A stretch of 64,000 bases of DNA from Siccirubricoccus phaeus (GCF_008360935.1 NZ_SRXO01000016.1:62001-126000), one strand, 5' to 3'. Shown: positions 48,298 to 58,008, counted from the stretch's first letter. Numbers and translations: made by a program. Notes: a model not told the origin generated them from the letters alone.

Positions 48298-49452
48298 TGC
48301 CACACCATGCACGGCCAGCAGCCTGCGCATCCGCGCCGCGGCGAGGTCCGGGTCCCGCAGCAGCCCCGCCGCATCCGCCAGGCGGAACAGCGCGGCGAAA
48401 TGCTGTAGGGAACGGGCGGATTGCTGCCCGCCCACCATGACGAAATGCTCCTGATGTCCGTTCAGCCAGGCCATGAACACCACCCCCGTCTTGTAGAAGC
48501 GCGTCGGCGCCCGGAAGATGTGCCGGCTGAGCGGCACGGTCGGCGCCAGGATGTCGTGGAAGGTCGAGAGGTCGTCGCGCGAGAGTGCCGCCAACGCCCC
48601 GCCCACCGCCGGCGCGATGGGATCGAAGATGCCGAGCAGCGCATCGGAATGCCCCTCGGCATCGCCGGCGATCAGCTCCGCGTAATTGAAATCGTCGCCG
48701 GTGTACATGCGGACACCGCGAGGGAGACGGCGGCGCATCGCGATCTCCTTCTCCTTGTCCAGCAGCGAGATCTTCACCCCGTCCACCTTCGCCGCATGCG
48801 CGGCGATGACGGCCAGCGCCGTCTCCATGGCGGCGTAGTGGTCGGCATGGCCCCAATAGCCGTCGAGCGCCGGATCGAACATCTCGCCCAGCCAGTGGAT
48901 GATGACCGGCTGCCGCACGCCGGAGAGGATGCGGCCATAGACCCGCTCGTAATCCGCCGGGCCGCGCGCCGCCCTGGCGAGCGCGCGGGAGGCCATCAGG
49001 ATGATGCGGCCGCCCATCCGCTCCACCGCCTCGCATTGTTCTTCGTAGGCACGGATGACGTCGTCCACCGTCACCTCCGGGCCTGGCGCCAGATGGTCCG
49101 TGCCGGCGCCGCTGGCGATGACCGCGCCGGGCATGTCCTGCGCCGCGTCGAGGGAGCGGCGGATCAGCTCCTGCGCCGCCGTCCAGCCCAGCCCCATGCC
49201 GCGCTGGGCGGTGTCCATCGCCTCCGCCACGCCCAGGCCGAGCGACCAGAGGTAGCGGCGGTAGGCGATGGTGGCGTCCCAATCCGGCTTGGCATCCAGC
49301 CAGGGGTCCTGTTCCGCCAGCGGGTCCGCCACCACATGCGCGGCGGCCAGGGCAAGGCGCGGGAAGGGCGGCGTTGCCCGCGGGAATTCCCGCGGCGCGC
49401 CGGTGGTGAAGGGCGTCAGCCCCTCTGGCGTCGGCAGGTTCAGCGTGGGCAT
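48295..49452 (-). CDS. DUF993 family protein (dihydrodipicolinate synthase-like)
   Basis: A protein of 385 residues of the DUF993 family, distantly related to class I aldolases of the dihydrodipicolinate synthase group. VDDVIRAYEEQCEAVERMGGRIILMASRAL and QPVIIHWLGEMFDPALDGYWG are typical, and a Lys in VDGVKISLLDKEKE could be the Schiff-base residue. It lies between Gfo/Idh/MocA and isomerase genes, a set that recurs in alphaproteobacteria for unknown sugar or polyol breakdown. The gap to the upstream gene is 41 bp. Its stop overlaps an ATG that opens the repeat array. Confidence 0.85.
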   Translation of the reverse strand: MPTLNLPTPEGLTPFTTGAPREFPRATPPFPRLALAAAHVVADPLAEQDPWLDAKPDWDATIAYRRYLWSLGLGVAEAMDTAQRGMGLGWTAAQELIRRSLDAAQDMPGAVIASGAGTDHLAPGPEVTVDDVIRAYEEQCEAVERMGGRIILMASRALARAARGPADYERVYGRILSGVRQPVIIHWLGEMFDPALDGYWGHADHYAAMETALAVIAAHAAKVDGVKISLLDKEKEIAMRRRLPRGVRMYTGDDFNYAELIAGDAEGHSDALLGIFDPIAPAVGGALAALSRDDLSTFHDILAPTVPLSRHIFRAPTRFYKTGVVFMAWLNGHQEHFVMVGGQQSARSLQHFAALFRLADAAGLLRDPDLAAARMRRLLAVHGVA

Positions 49453-49493
49453 GGGGTTCTCCCTCCTGGCGGTGCGAGTCTCATCGTGCCGCG

Positions 49494-50648
49494 TCACACC
49501 TCCAGCGCAGGGATGTCGATCCAGCGGCGCTCCCGCCAGCTTCGCAGCCCGGCCTCCGCCAATTGCACGCCCTTGGCGCCGGCGGTGAGGTCCCAGGGGA
49601 AGCCCGGCGCCTCGCCCGCCAGATAGCGCAGGAACATCTCCCACTGGGCGCGGAAGCCGTTCGGGTAGTCCTCCGTGTTCGGCACTTCCTGCCAGCCGGC
49701 GAAGAAATCGATGGGCTGCGGGATGTCCGGGTTCCACACCGGCTTCGGCGTTGCCACGCGGCTTTGCGTCCAGCATTTCTGCAGGCCGGCCACCGCGCTG
49801 CCATGGGTGCCGTCCACCTGGAAGGTGGCAAGGTCATCCCGCCGCACCCGCGTGACCCAGGAGGAATTGATCTGCGCAATCACGCCACCCTTGAGCTGGA
49901 AAGTGGCATAGGCGGCATCATCCACATCCGCCGCATAGGGCCGGCCATCCTCGCCGATGCGCGTCGGGATATGCGTGGCGCCGAGGCAGCTCACCGCCTC
50001 CACCTCGCCGAAGAGGTTGTCCAGCACGTAGCGCCAGTGGCAGAGCATATCGAGGATGATGCCGCCGCCTTCGGCCTTCCTGTAATTCCAGCTCGGCCGC
50101 TGGGCGGGCTGCAGATCGCCCTCGAACACCCAGTAGCCGAATTCGTCCTTCACGCTGCAGATGCGGCCGAGGAAGCCGCTTTCGATCACCATCTTCAGCT
50201 TGCGCAGCCCGGGGAGGAACAGCTTGTCCTGCACCACGCCATGCTTGATGCCGGCCTGCTTCGCCAGGCGGGCGATTCGCAGCGCATCCTCCAGCCTGTC
50301 GGCGGTGGGCTTCTCCACATAGATGTGCTTGCCGGCGGCGATGGCACGGGCCACCAGCCCGGCGCGCATCTGCGTGGTGGCGGCGTCGAAGAACAGCTCG
50401 TCGCGCGGGTCATGCAGGCAGGCATCGAGGTCGGTGGAAATCCGCTCGATGCCATGCGCGCGGGCCAGGGCCTCCAGCTTCTCCCGGTTGCGGCCGACCA
50501 ATACCGGATCGGGCATCAGCCGGTCGCCATTGGCCAGGCGCAGCCCGCCCTCGGCGCGGATGGCGGCGATGGAGCGCACCAGATGCTGGTTGGTGCCCAT
50601 GCGGCCGGTGACGCCATTCATGACGATGCCGAGGCGACGTTGCGCCAT
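49494..50648 (-). CDS. Gfo/Idh/MocA family oxidoreductase
   Basis: An NAD(P)-dependent sugar or polyol dehydrogenase-like protein of 384 residues. The Rossmann part begins RLGIVMNGVTGRMGTNQH; the family motif EKP is in HIYVEKPTADRLEDAL near residue 125, and the region GGGIILDMLCHW near 200 holds the His of the active site. FLGRICSVKDEFGYWVFEG is also typical. GGGAGGAAG precedes ATG 50648. It is the first gene of the operon with DUF993 and a sugar phosphate isomerase. The substrate is unknown. Confidence 0.88.
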   Translation of the reverse strand: MAQRRLGIVMNGVTGRMGTNQHLVRSIAAIRAEGGLRLANGDRLMPDPVLVGRNREKLEALARAHGIERISTDLDACLHDPRDELFFDAATTQMRAGLVARAIAAGKHIYVEKPTADRLEDALRIARLAKQAGIKHGVVQDKLFLPGLRKLKMVIESGFLGRICSVKDEFGYWVFEGDLQPAQRPSWNYRKAEGGGIILDMLCHWRYVLDNLFGEVEAVSCLGATHIPTRIGEDGRPYAADVDDAAYATFQLKGGVIAQINSSWVTRVRRDDLATFQVDGTHGSAVAGLQKCWTQSRVATPKPVWNPDIPQPIDFFAGWQEVPNTEDYPNGFRAQWEMFLRYLAGEAPGFPWDLTAGAKGVQLAEAGLRSWRERRWIDIPALEV

Positions 50649-50664
50649 GTGCTTCCTCCCGGTG

Positions 50665-50825
50665 TCGAGGGAGGCTCTGCCTCCCTCGTTCGGCGCAATG
50701 CGCCCAACCCCATCCGCCAAAGGCCGAAGGGCCTTTGGAAACCTTGAGTTCTGCGTCTCGACCGGCGGCTCCGAACCCAAGGGGTCCAGGGGGAGTTTGA
50801 GGGGGAGCAGCGCTCCCCCTCAAGC
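50665..50825. repeat. Hairpin chain with CCAAAGGCC element
   Basis: GAGGGAGGC/GCCTCCCTC-type palindrome at about 50668-50683, then a perfect CCAAAGGCC-GAAG-GGCCTTTGG hairpin at 50717-50738, then GGGGGAGC/GCTCCCCC at about 50802-50820. It fills the gap between the AidB-like stop (50836) and the Gfo/Idh/MocA start. Confidence 0.75.
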
Positions 50826-50835
50826 CACGAGACGG

Positions 50836-52551
50836 CTACCCGGCCCCCGGAGTCAACACCCGCGCCAAGACCGCTTCCGGCACCGCCGCATCCTCCGCCG
50901 CCAGCGGGTCCTTCGGCAGCAGGCGGTGGCGCAGCACCAGCCGCGCCAGCTCCGCCCGCGCCGGGTCTTCCAGCCGCGCCGCTTCCCAGGCCATCGCCGC
51001 CGCGCTGGTCAGGTGGTACAGCGCGCTCGCCGCCTGCCGCGCCAGGGCCGGATTGCCGCGCGCCGCCTCCACCAGCGCCGCGGCGCGGTCGAACAGCGGC
51101 AGCGCCTCCGGCAGCGCCGCGCCATTGCCCAGCAGCGCGGCGCAATGCGCCCGCAGCACCGGCAGCGAGCCCTCCCGCTCCGCCGCCCGCAGCACGTCCA
51201 GCGCGACGATGTTGCTGGTGCCTTCCCAGATGCTGCCGAGATGGCTGTCCCGCACCAGCCGCGGATCGGCCCATTCCTCGATATAGCCGCAGCCGCCGCG
51301 CACCTCCATCGCATCGCCGGTGACGCGCCGCGCATCCCGGCAGGCGCGGAATTTCAGCAGCGGCGTCAGGATGCGCAGCAGCGCATAGGCGCCCTCCTCG
51401 CCGGCATCGCTCCGGCGCATCGCCTCGGCCGCCTGGAACATCATGCTGCGCGCCTGCTCCGCTGGCAGAATCAGCTTCGCAAGCTGCCGCCGCATCAGCG
51501 GCATCTCCACCAGCCGCTTGCCGAAGGCGATGCGGTGGCGCGCGATGAACACCGCCTCCGTCACCGCCCGCCGCATTAGCCCCGCCGCGCGCATGCCGTT
51601 GGAGAGGCGGGAGGCATTGACCATGTCGGCCATCTGCTTGAAGCCGGCCTCCGGCGCCCCGACCAGGAAGGCCGTCGCGCCTTCCAGCCTAATCTCGCCC
51701 GAGGCCATGCTGCGCGTGCCGAGCTTGTCCTTCAGCCGGATGATCCGGTAGGCGTTCGGCGTGCCGTCCGGCCGCTCCCGCGGCAGCAGGAAGAGCGAGA
51801 CGCCGCGCAGCCCGGGCCCCCCGCCCTCCCGCCGGGCCAGCACCAGGGCCATGCCGGCATCGGGGTTGGAGCAGAACCATTTGTCGCCGGTCAGCGACCA
51901 GCTTCCATCGGCATTCGGCGCCGCCTGCACGGCGGTGGCGGCGATGTCGCTGCCGGCGCCCTGCTCGGTCATGAACATCGCGCCCTGGCGCAGCGCGTCC
52001 AGGTCCGTCGCCGTCAGCGCCGGCAGATAGCGCGCGACCAGCGCCGGGTCGCCGAAGCGCCGCAAGGTCCGCGCCAGCGCATCCGTCATGGAGAGCGGAC
52101 AGCACAGCCCGAATTCCGCCTGCACGAACAGGTAGGTCAGCGCGTATTTCGCCGCCGGCGGCATGGGCGAAGGCCAGCCCAGCACCCCGCCGCGATGCGA
52201 CATCGCCGCCAGCCCGTACTCCTCGAAGGCGATGCGTTCCATGGCGCGGTAGGCCGGGTGATAGGCGATGCGGTGCGGCGCGTCCTCGCCGCGCCGCGTG
52301 CGCGGCTGCAGCACTGGCGGGTTGCGGTCCGCCTCACCCGCCAGCGCGTCCAGCTCGCCGCCCGCCAGCGCGCCCATGCGGTCCAGATGCGGCGCGAGAT
52401 GCGCAGCGAGGTCGGCCGGCAGGTACAGCCGCAGCAGCGCCTGCCCCCAGGGATCGGCGCGCCACAGATTGAGGCCTTGCGCATCCGGCACGGCCGCGGC
52501 GCCAACGGGGGAGCCAGTGGGGGAGGGCAGGGGGTGGGGCAGCGTGTCCAT
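50836..52551 (-). CDS. Acyl-CoA dehydrogenase, AidB-like
   Basis: An FAD-binding acyl-CoA dehydrogenase of 571 residues, longer than usual, as in AidB of the alkylation response. The N-terminal extension (about 20-160) precedes the core: MFMTEQGAGSDIAAT near residue 193, GDKWFCSNPDAGMALVLAR, and KDKLGTRSMASGEIRLEGA. GGCGYIEEWADPRLVRDSHLGSIWEGTSNIVALDVLRA closes the core, and an AidB-like C-terminal helical domain follows. It could act in DNA protection or in breakdown of branched acids; AtuA and hydroxyacyl-CoA genes nearby favour the latter. It is divergent from the lactonase gene. Confidence 0.88.
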   Translation of the reverse strand: MDTLPHPLPSPTGSPVGAAAVPDAQGLNLWRADPWGQALLRLYLPADLAAHLAPHLDRMGALAGGELDALAGEADRNPPVLQPRTRRGEDAPHRIAYHPAYRAMERIAFEEYGLAAMSHRGGVLGWPSPMPPAAKYALTYLFVQAEFGLCCPLSMTDALARTLRRFGDPALVARYLPALTATDLDALRQGAMFMTEQGAGSDIAATAVQAAPNADGSWSLTGDKWFCSNPDAGMALVLARREGGGPGLRGVSLFLLPRERPDGTPNAYRIIRLKDKLGTRSMASGEIRLEGATAFLVGAPEAGFKQMADMVNASRLSNGMRAAGLMRRAVTEAVFIARHRIAFGKRLVEMPLMRRQLAKLILPAEQARSMMFQAAEAMRRSDAGEEGAYALLRILTPLLKFRACRDARRVTGDAMEVRGGCGYIEEWADPRLVRDSHLGSIWEGTSNIVALDVLRAAEREGSLPVLRAHCAALLGNGAALPEALPLFDRAAALVEAARGNPALARQAASALYHLTSAAAMAWEAARLEDPARAELARLVLRHRLLPKDPLAAEDAAVPEAVLARVLTPGAG

Positions 52552-52733
52552 GCGCCCAGCATGCCCCCGATCGGCAGGAAGGTGCCAGCCTCACGCCTTC
52601 GGCGTCGCCCCGCCGCCTTCGCCCATTCGTAATGCCCCTGGCGTGGACGCCGCCCGCCGCCCCTGCCACCCTTGCCGGGATGCCGCCGCCGGCGCCACCA
52701 TCGCGCCGCCACCAAAGGGGGAGAGAGACCGCC

Positions 52734-53681
52734 ATGACCGAACGCTGGCAGCCAAGCGAGCGCTACCCGGACCCGTCCATCGTCGCCCTCGATCCGTCCT
52801 TCAGGAAGTATCACGTGTCGCTGTCCGCGGTGGAGCGGCTGTGGCAGGGCTCCCGCTGGGGGGAGGGGCCGGTCTGGCTGGGCGATGCGCGCTGCCTGCT
52901 GTGGTCGGACATCCCGAACAACCGCGTCCTGAAATGGGACGAGACCACCGGCACCGTCTCGGAATGGCGGAAGCCTTCCAACAACGCCAACGGCCATACG
53001 CGGGACCGCCAGGGCCGCATCATCGCCTGCGAGCATGCCGGGCGGCGCGTGGTGCGCTTCGAATACGATGGCAGCATCACCGTGCTGGCCGACAGCTACC
53101 AGGGCAAGAAGCTGAACAGCCCGAACGACGTGGTGTGCAAATCGGATGGCAGCATCTGGTTCACCGACCCGCCCTTCGGCACCTACGCCTATTACGAGGG
53201 TATCAAGACCGAGGCCGAGCTGCCGCATACGAACATCTATCGGGTGGATGGCCAGACCGGCGAGATCACTTGCGTCGCTGACGACGTGAACCACCCGAAC
53301 GGCCTCGCCTTCAGCCCGGACGAAAGCCTGCTCTACGTCATCGAAAGCCGCAGCGACCCGCGCAACATCCTGGTCTATGACGTGGTGGGCGGGACGAAGC
53401 TGGCGAAGCGCCGCGTCTTCGTGGAATGCCGGCCGGGCGAGACGCCGGACGGGTTCCGGGTAGATATCGACGGCAATCTCTGGTGCGGCTGGGGCATGAC
53501 GCCGGAGTATGACGGCGTGCGGATCATCAACAGCGCCGGCGCCTATATCGGGCACATCCACCTGCCGGAGCGCTGCGCCAATCTCTGCTTCGGCGGCCGC
53601 TGGCGCAACCGGCTGTTCATGTCGGCGGCGCAGTCGCTCTACGCGCTCTATGTCAACACCCAGGGCGTGGCGGGGGGCTGA
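52734..53681 (+). CDS. SMP-30/gluconolactonase-type hydrolase
   Basis: A beta-propeller lactonase of 315 residues (SMP-30/LRE family) that hydrolyses sugar or other lactones. EGPVWLGDARCLLWSDIPNNRVLKW near residue 38 has the metal-binding Glu, KLNSPNDVVCKSDGSIWFTDPPFG near 125 the central Asn and Asp, and NGLAFSPDESLLYVIESR near 188 another. The cytoplasmic protein has no signal peptide. AAGGGGGAGAG lies before ATG 52734. The 3-hydroxyacyl-CoA dehydrogenase gene starts 3 nt after its stop, so they are one operon. Confidence 0.9.
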   Translation: MTERWQPSERYPDPSIVALDPSFRKYHVSLSAVERLWQGSRWGEGPVWLGDARCLLWSDIPNNRVLKWDETTGTVSEWRKPSNNANGHTRDRQGRIIACEHAGRRVVRFEYDGSITVLADSYQGKKLNSPNDVVCKSDGSIWFTDPPFGTYAYYEGIKTEAELPHTNIYRVDGQTGEITCVADDVNHPNGLAFSPDESLLYVIESRSDPRNILVYDVVGGTKLAKRRVFVECRPGETPDGFRVDIDGNLWCGWGMTPEYDGVRIINSAGAYIGHIHLPERCANLCFGGRWRNRLFMSAAQSLYALYVNTQGVAGG

Positions 53682-53684
53682 GGG

Positions 53685-54617
53685 ATGGCCGCGCCCGCGC
53701 CGCAGCGCCACGCCGCCATCATCGGCTTCGGCCTGATGGGCTGCGACATCGCCGCCATCTTCCTCGCCGGCGGCTGGCGGGTGACGGCGGTGGAGCCGGC
53801 CCGCCAGGCCTGGCCGGCGCGGCGGGAGCGCGTCGCCCTCTCCCTCTCCCAGCTCGGCGCGGCGCCGGAGGCGCTCGCCGGCCTCACGCTGCAGGAAGGG
53901 CTGGAGGATGTGGATTTCGCCACGGCCGAGGCGGTGGTGGAGGCGGTGCCGGAGAAGCTCGCCCTGAAGCGGGAGGTCTTCGCCCAGCTCGACCGGCTGG
54001 TGCCGCAAGGCATCCCGGTGGCGAGCAATGCCTCCGGCTTCCGCATCACCGACATCGCCGCCGGCTGCGCCACGGCGGCGCGCATGCTGAACCTGCATTT
54101 CTTCCTGCCGGCGCATCTGGTGCCGGGGGTGGAGGTGGTGCGCGGCGAGGCGACCTCGCCGGAGGTGGCGGAGCGGCTGGCGCGCATCATGGAAGAGCTG
54201 GGACGGGTGGTGATCCGGGTGGCGCGGGACATGCCCGGCTTCCTCGCCAACCGCATCCAGCACGCCATGGTGCGGGAAGCCTTCAACTGCCTCGATGAGG
54301 GGCTGGCGAGCCCGGAGGATGTGGACAAGGCGGTGCGCTTCACCTTCGGCATGCGGCTGATGGGGGCGGGGCCGGTCCTGCAGAAGGAGTTGGCGGGGCT
54401 GGAAACCCAGCTCGCGGCACAGGCGACGATCTACCCCAGCCTCTGCAACCGCCCTGGCCCGGGCCCGACGCTGACCGCGCTGGTGGAGGCCGGCAAATAC
54501 GGGCCGAAGACTGGCGAGGGCTTCTGGCGCTGGACAAAGGAGGAAGAGGCCACGGCCCGCGCCCGCTACGAGGCGATGCTGCTGGCCACGCTGAAGCTGC
54601 TGCGGGAGCAGGGCTGA
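53685..54617 (+). CDS. 3-hydroxyacyl-CoA dehydrogenase family protein
   Basis: An NAD-dependent dehydrogenase of 310 residues. The Rossmann loop AAIIGFGLMGCDIAAIFLAGG starts at residue 10, EAVPEKLALKREVFAQL near 85, and NLHFFLPAHLVPGVEVVRG near 138 places the catalytic His. DMPGFLANRIQHAMVREAFNCL begins the C-terminal helical domain. It begins 3 nt after the lactonase stop. The substrate could be a branched or hydroxylated acid rather than a straight-chain acyl-CoA; members of this group also act on L-gulonate or carnitine. It is convergent with the AtuA pair. Confidence 0.88.
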   Translation: MAAPAPQRHAAIIGFGLMGCDIAAIFLAGGWRVTAVEPARQAWPARRERVALSLSQLGAAPEALAGLTLQEGLEDVDFATAEAVVEAVPEKLALKREVFAQLDRLVPQGIPVASNASGFRITDIAAGCATAARMLNLHFFLPAHLVPGVEVVRGEATSPEVAERLARIMEELGRVVIRVARDMPGFLANRIQHAMVREAFNCLDEGLASPEDVDKAVRFTFGMRLMGAGPVLQKELAGLETQLAAQATIYPSLCNRPGPGPTLTALVEAGKYGPKTGEGFWRWTKEEEATARARYEAMLLATLKLLREQG

Positions 54618-54630
54618 GGGAGCGGGCGGG

Positions 54631-54978
54631 CTACCCGCCCCGCACCGCCGCCTTCGGCACCGTCACGGTCAGGGAGAGCAGGCGGAAGCTCTGCGTCTTG
54701 CCATGGCCGTCGAGGTTGAGGCTGCCATTCACGCCGCCTTCCAGCACGTCGTCGATGACGAAGTTGAAGGCGGCGAGCTTCGGCAGGTCGTAGCGCGTGC
54801 AGCGCGTGGCGCCGCGATGGCGGAACAGCGCCAGCACCCGCGCCTCCGTCACCTGCTCCGCCAGCAGCGGGAACATGGCAGGATCGTAGGGCATCAGCGA
54901 GATGTTGCTGCGGTTGCCCTTGTCCCCCGCCCGGGCATGCGCCACCTCGTGCAGCGGCACCGTGACTGTCTCGCTCAT
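54631..54978 (-). CDS. AtuA-associated small protein
   Basis: A protein of 115 residues that corresponds to the C-terminal, ferredoxin-like domain found in or beside AtuA (DUF1446) proteins. EVAHARAGDKGNRSNISLMPYDP near residues 11-33 is the usual signature, with RYDLPKLAAFNFVIDDVLEGGVNGSLNLDGHGK following. Its ATG overlaps the AtuA stop as ATGA, so the two proteins are probably made in equal amounts and form one complex. The family acts in acyclic terpene and related acid breakdown; the reaction is not established. Confidence 0.85.
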   Translation of the reverse strand: MSETVTVPLHEVAHARAGDKGNRSNISLMPYDPAMFPLLAEQVTEARVLALFRHRGATRCTRYDLPKLAAFNFVIDDVLEGGVNGSLNLDGHGKTQSFRLLSLTVTVPKAAVRGG

Positions 54979-56351
54979 ACCACCATCTCCCCGGCGGTGC
55001 GGGTGACGACGCTGGTTGCCACCCTCTCGCGCAGCACCAGGTAGCTGCGCGTCAGGATGCGCGGCGTCAGCCGCCAGCGGGCACCGCCGGTGCCCGCCGT
55101 GCCGCAGCAGAGCAGCGCCAGCACCTCCCGCGCCGCCTGGTCCACCGCGTCGCGGTCGGCGCCCTCCGCCGCCAGGCGGATGCGCAGCTCCGGCGGCTCC
55201 GGCCCTTCATAGCTGCGCCACAGCGCGCCGTCGTCGCTGTCCAGCACGCTGGCAACGCCGATGAGATCGACGCGCGCGCGCACCGGCAGGCCGCGCAATT
55301 GCATCCGCTGCAGCAGTACCTCGGCGGTGGCCTTGGCGCGCGCCAGCGCATTCGGCCCGGCGACGGAGACCTCGCCCTCGCCCAGCCAGCTTCCCTCGAA
55401 GCTCGCCGTCACCTTCAGCGTATCCGGGCGCGGATGGCCGCGCAGCCCGTGCACCGCGACGCGGTCCTTGCCCACCTGCTCCAGCGAGCACTCCGAGATG
55501 TCCAGCACCACATCCGGTGTGATGTAGCGCGAGGGGTCGTGCAGCTCGTACAGCAACTGCTCCTTCACCGTGCGCAGATCGACGATGCCGCCTGTGTCCT
55601 CCGGCTTGGTGATGAGCAGGCCGCCTTCCGCGGTGACCTCGGCGATGGGGAAGCCGATATTGGCGGGGTCCGGAATGTCCTTGAAGCCGGGGTCCCAGAA
55701 GACGCCGCCGGTGATCTGGCTGCCGCATTCCAGCAGATGGCCGCAGGCCGCGCCCACCGCCAGCTTCGCCCAATCATCGAAGCGCCAGCCGAAATGGTGC
55801 GCCAGCGGCGCGATGGCGAGCGCGGGGTCCGAGGTACGGCCGGCGACCACCACATCCGCGCCCTGGCGCAGCGCCTCCACCAGCGGCTCCGCGCCGATAT
55901 AGGCATTGGCCGCCACCAGCCGGGCGGATTTCATGTCGAGGCTGTCATCGGCCTCATGCACCGGAAGCTGATCGAGCGCCACGCTGCCCGCCACGTCGTC
56001 GCCGGTGACGACGGCGATCCTGAGGTCCGGCAGGCCGAGCCGCATGGCCAGTCGCGCCACCAGCCGCCCAGCGGCCGGCGGGTTGGCGGCGCCGAAATTG
56101 CCGAGGATGGGGATGCGGTGGCGGAAGCCGTCTTCCAGGATCGGCGCCAGCAGCCGCTCCAGCATGGGCTCGTAGCCCAGCTCCGGGTCGCGGCGGCGTT
56201 CGAGCTGCGCCAGGGCCACGGTGCGCTCCCCCAGCGTCTCGAAGAACATCGCCGCGGGCAGGCCGCGCCGCACCAGGCTGCGCATGACGGGAATGGGCGC
56301 ATCCACGCGGTCGCCGGAAAAGCCGCCGCCATTGCCGACCAGGAAGGTCAT
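54975..56351 (-). CDS. Acyclic terpene utilization AtuA family protein (DUF1446)
   Basis: A protein of 458 residues of the AtuA/DUF1446 family, linked to citronellol and related isoprenoid breakdown in Pseudomonas. VGNGGGFSGDRVDAPIPVMR opens it; GAEPLVEALRQGADVVVAGRTSDPALAIAPL near residue 150, GHLLECGSQITGG near 207 and IGFPIAEVTAEGG are typical. The biochemical role is uncertain. It is followed by its small partner through an ATGA overlap. No carboxylase genes (AtuC/AtuF type) are nearby, so terpene growth cannot be claimed. Confidence 0.88.
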   Translation of the reverse strand: MTFLVGNGGGFSGDRVDAPIPVMRSLVRRGLPAAMFFETLGERTVALAQLERRRDPELGYEPMLERLLAPILEDGFRHRIPILGNFGAANPPAAGRLVARLAMRLGLPDLRIAVVTGDDVAGSVALDQLPVHEADDSLDMKSARLVAANAYIGAEPLVEALRQGADVVVAGRTSDPALAIAPLAHHFGWRFDDWAKLAVGAACGHLLECGSQITGGVFWDPGFKDIPDPANIGFPIAEVTAEGGLLITKPEDTGGIVDLRTVKEQLLYELHDPSRYITPDVVLDISECSLEQVGKDRVAVHGLRGHPRPDTLKVTASFEGSWLGEGEVSVAGPNALARAKATAEVLLQRMQLRGLPVRARVDLIGVASVLDSDDGALWRSYEGPEPPELRIRLAAEGADRDAVDQAAREVLALLCCGTAGTGGARWRLTPRILTRSYLVLRERVATSVVTRTAGEMVV

Positions 56352-56442
56352 CTCGTTTCCTCCGCCATGGCCGCATCATCGAAGGCAATGCGGTGCAGGG
56401 CAAGCCGGCCAGGGCCGCAAGGGGCGCGGCGATGCGCCGGCC

Positions 56443-58008
56443 TCACCCGCCCCCGCTGCGCGTCCGCCGCACCGCATCCAGCCAGCCGGCATGGCGGCGG
56501 GCCGCTTCCTCCCGCGCCATATGCGGCTGAAAGCGCCGGTCCAGCCGCCAATGGGTCGCGCCGAAGGCGCGCGGGACATCACCGGCGGCGCCGGGCGGCG
56601 GGAACAGCCCGGCTTGCAGCCCGGCCAGCCAGGCGGCGCCCAGCGCCGTGGTCTCCATCACCGTCGGGCGGTCCACCGGCGCGCCGAGGATGTCGGCGAG
56701 GAATTGCATGGTCCAGTCGCTGGCCGCCATGCCGCCATCCACGCGGAGGATGGTCTCGCCGGCGCCCAGGGCCGCCACGCCGGCCCTTGGGGCGCCGGCG
56801 GCGCCGCTCCCGCCGGCGAGATCCGCCCGCATCGCGTCCAGCAGGTCCTTGGTCTGGAACGCCACGCATTCCAGCGCCGCCCGCGCCAGCTCCGCGCGGC
56901 CGCTGGCGCGGGTCAGGCCGAAGATGGCGCCGCGCGCTTCCGCATCCCACCAGGGCGCGCCGAGGCCGACGAAGCCCGGCACCAGATACACCGCCTGCGC
57001 CGGGTCGGCGTGCCGCGCCAGCTCCCCGGTCTCGGCTGCGCTGGCGATGAGGCCGAGCCCGTCGCGCAGCCACTGCACTGCCGCGCCGGCGACGAAGATG
57101 GCGCCTTCCAGCGCATAGCAGCGCTCACCGCCCAACTGCCAGGCGATGGTGGTGAGCAGCCGGTGCTGCGAGAAGACCGGCAGCGTCCCGGTGTTCAGCA
57201 GGGCGAAGCAGCCGGTGCCGTAGGTGGATTTCAGCATGCCGGGGGCGAAGCAGGCCTGGCCCATGGTCGCCGCCTGCTGGTCGCCCGCCATGCCGCGCAC
57301 CGGCACCGGCGCGCCGAGGATCTCCGGCGCCGTCATGCCGAATTCCGCGGCGCAGTCGCGCACCTCCGGCAGGATGGCGCGGGGGATGTTGAACAGGCGC
57401 AGCAGCGCCGCGTCCCATTCGCCCTTCACGATGTCGAACAGCAGGGTGCGGGCGGCATTGGTCGCATCCGTCGCATGCACCGCGCCGCCGGTCAGGCGGT
57501 GCAGCAGGAAGCTGTCCACCGTGCCGAAGGCCAGCTCCCCGCGCTCCGCCTGGGCGCGGGCGCCGGGCACGTTCTCCAGCAGCCAGGCCAGCTTGGTGGC
57601 GGAGAAATAGGGGTCCGCCAGCAGCCCGGTGCGGCGGGCGATCAGCGCTTCCTGCCCCGCCTCGCGCAGGGCGGCGCAGGCTTCGGCGGTGCGGCGGTCC
57701 TGCCAGACGATGGCGCGGTGGACGGGGCGGCCACTGGCCCTTTCCCACAGCACCACCGTCTCCCGCTGGTTGGTGATGCCGATGCCGGCGAGGTCGCGCG
57801 GCTGGGCGCCGGCCTCCGCCATGGCGCCGCGCAGGGTGGCGAGGGCGGTCTGCCAGATCTCCTCCGGCTCATGCTCCACCCAGCCGGGGCTGGGGAAATG
57901 CTGCGTCAGCTCCTGCTGCGCAGTGGCGCGGGGCCGCAGCGCCGCGTCGAACAGGATGGCGCGGGTGGAGGTGGTGCCCTGGTCCAGGGCGAGCAGGGAC
58001 GTTTCCAT
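56443..58008 (-). CDS. glpK: Glycerol kinase
   Basis: GlpK phosphorylates glycerol with ATP to glycerol 3-phosphate. The protein has 521 residues, slightly longer than usual because of the C-terminus. FGGY-family motifs are visible: [17 protein letters not shown] at the start, [24 protein letters not shown], the adenine-side [14 protein letters not shown] and, late, [39 protein letters not shown] is also characteristic. glpF, glpD and glpR are not adjacent, so the gene is separated from the rest of the glycerol pathway. It is divergent from the M20 gene, 66 bp away. Confidence 0.95.
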   Translation of the reverse strand: METSLLALDQGTTSTRAILFDAALRPRATAQQELTQHFPSPGWVEHEPEEIWQTALATLRGAMAEAGAQPRDLAGIGITNQRETVVLWERASGRPVHRAIVWQDRRTAEACAALREAGQEALIARRTGLLADPYFSATKLAWLLENVPGARAQAERGELAFGTVDSFLLHRLTGGAVHATDATNAARTLLFDIVKGEWDAALLRLFNIPRAILPEVRDCAAEFGMTAPEILGAPVPVRGMAGDQQAATMGQACFAPGMLKSTYGTGCFALLNTGTLPVFSQHRLLTTIAWQLGGERCYALEGAIFVAGAAVQWLRDGLGLIASAAETGELARHADPAQAVYLVPGFVGLGAPWWDAEARGAIFGLTRASGRAELARAALECVAFQTKDLLDAMRADLAGGSGAAGAPRAGVAALGAGETILRVDGGMAASDWTMQFLADILGAPVDRPTVMETTALGAAWLAGLQAGLFPPPGAAGDVPRAFGATHWRLDRRFQPHMAREEAARRHAGWLDAVRRTRSGGG

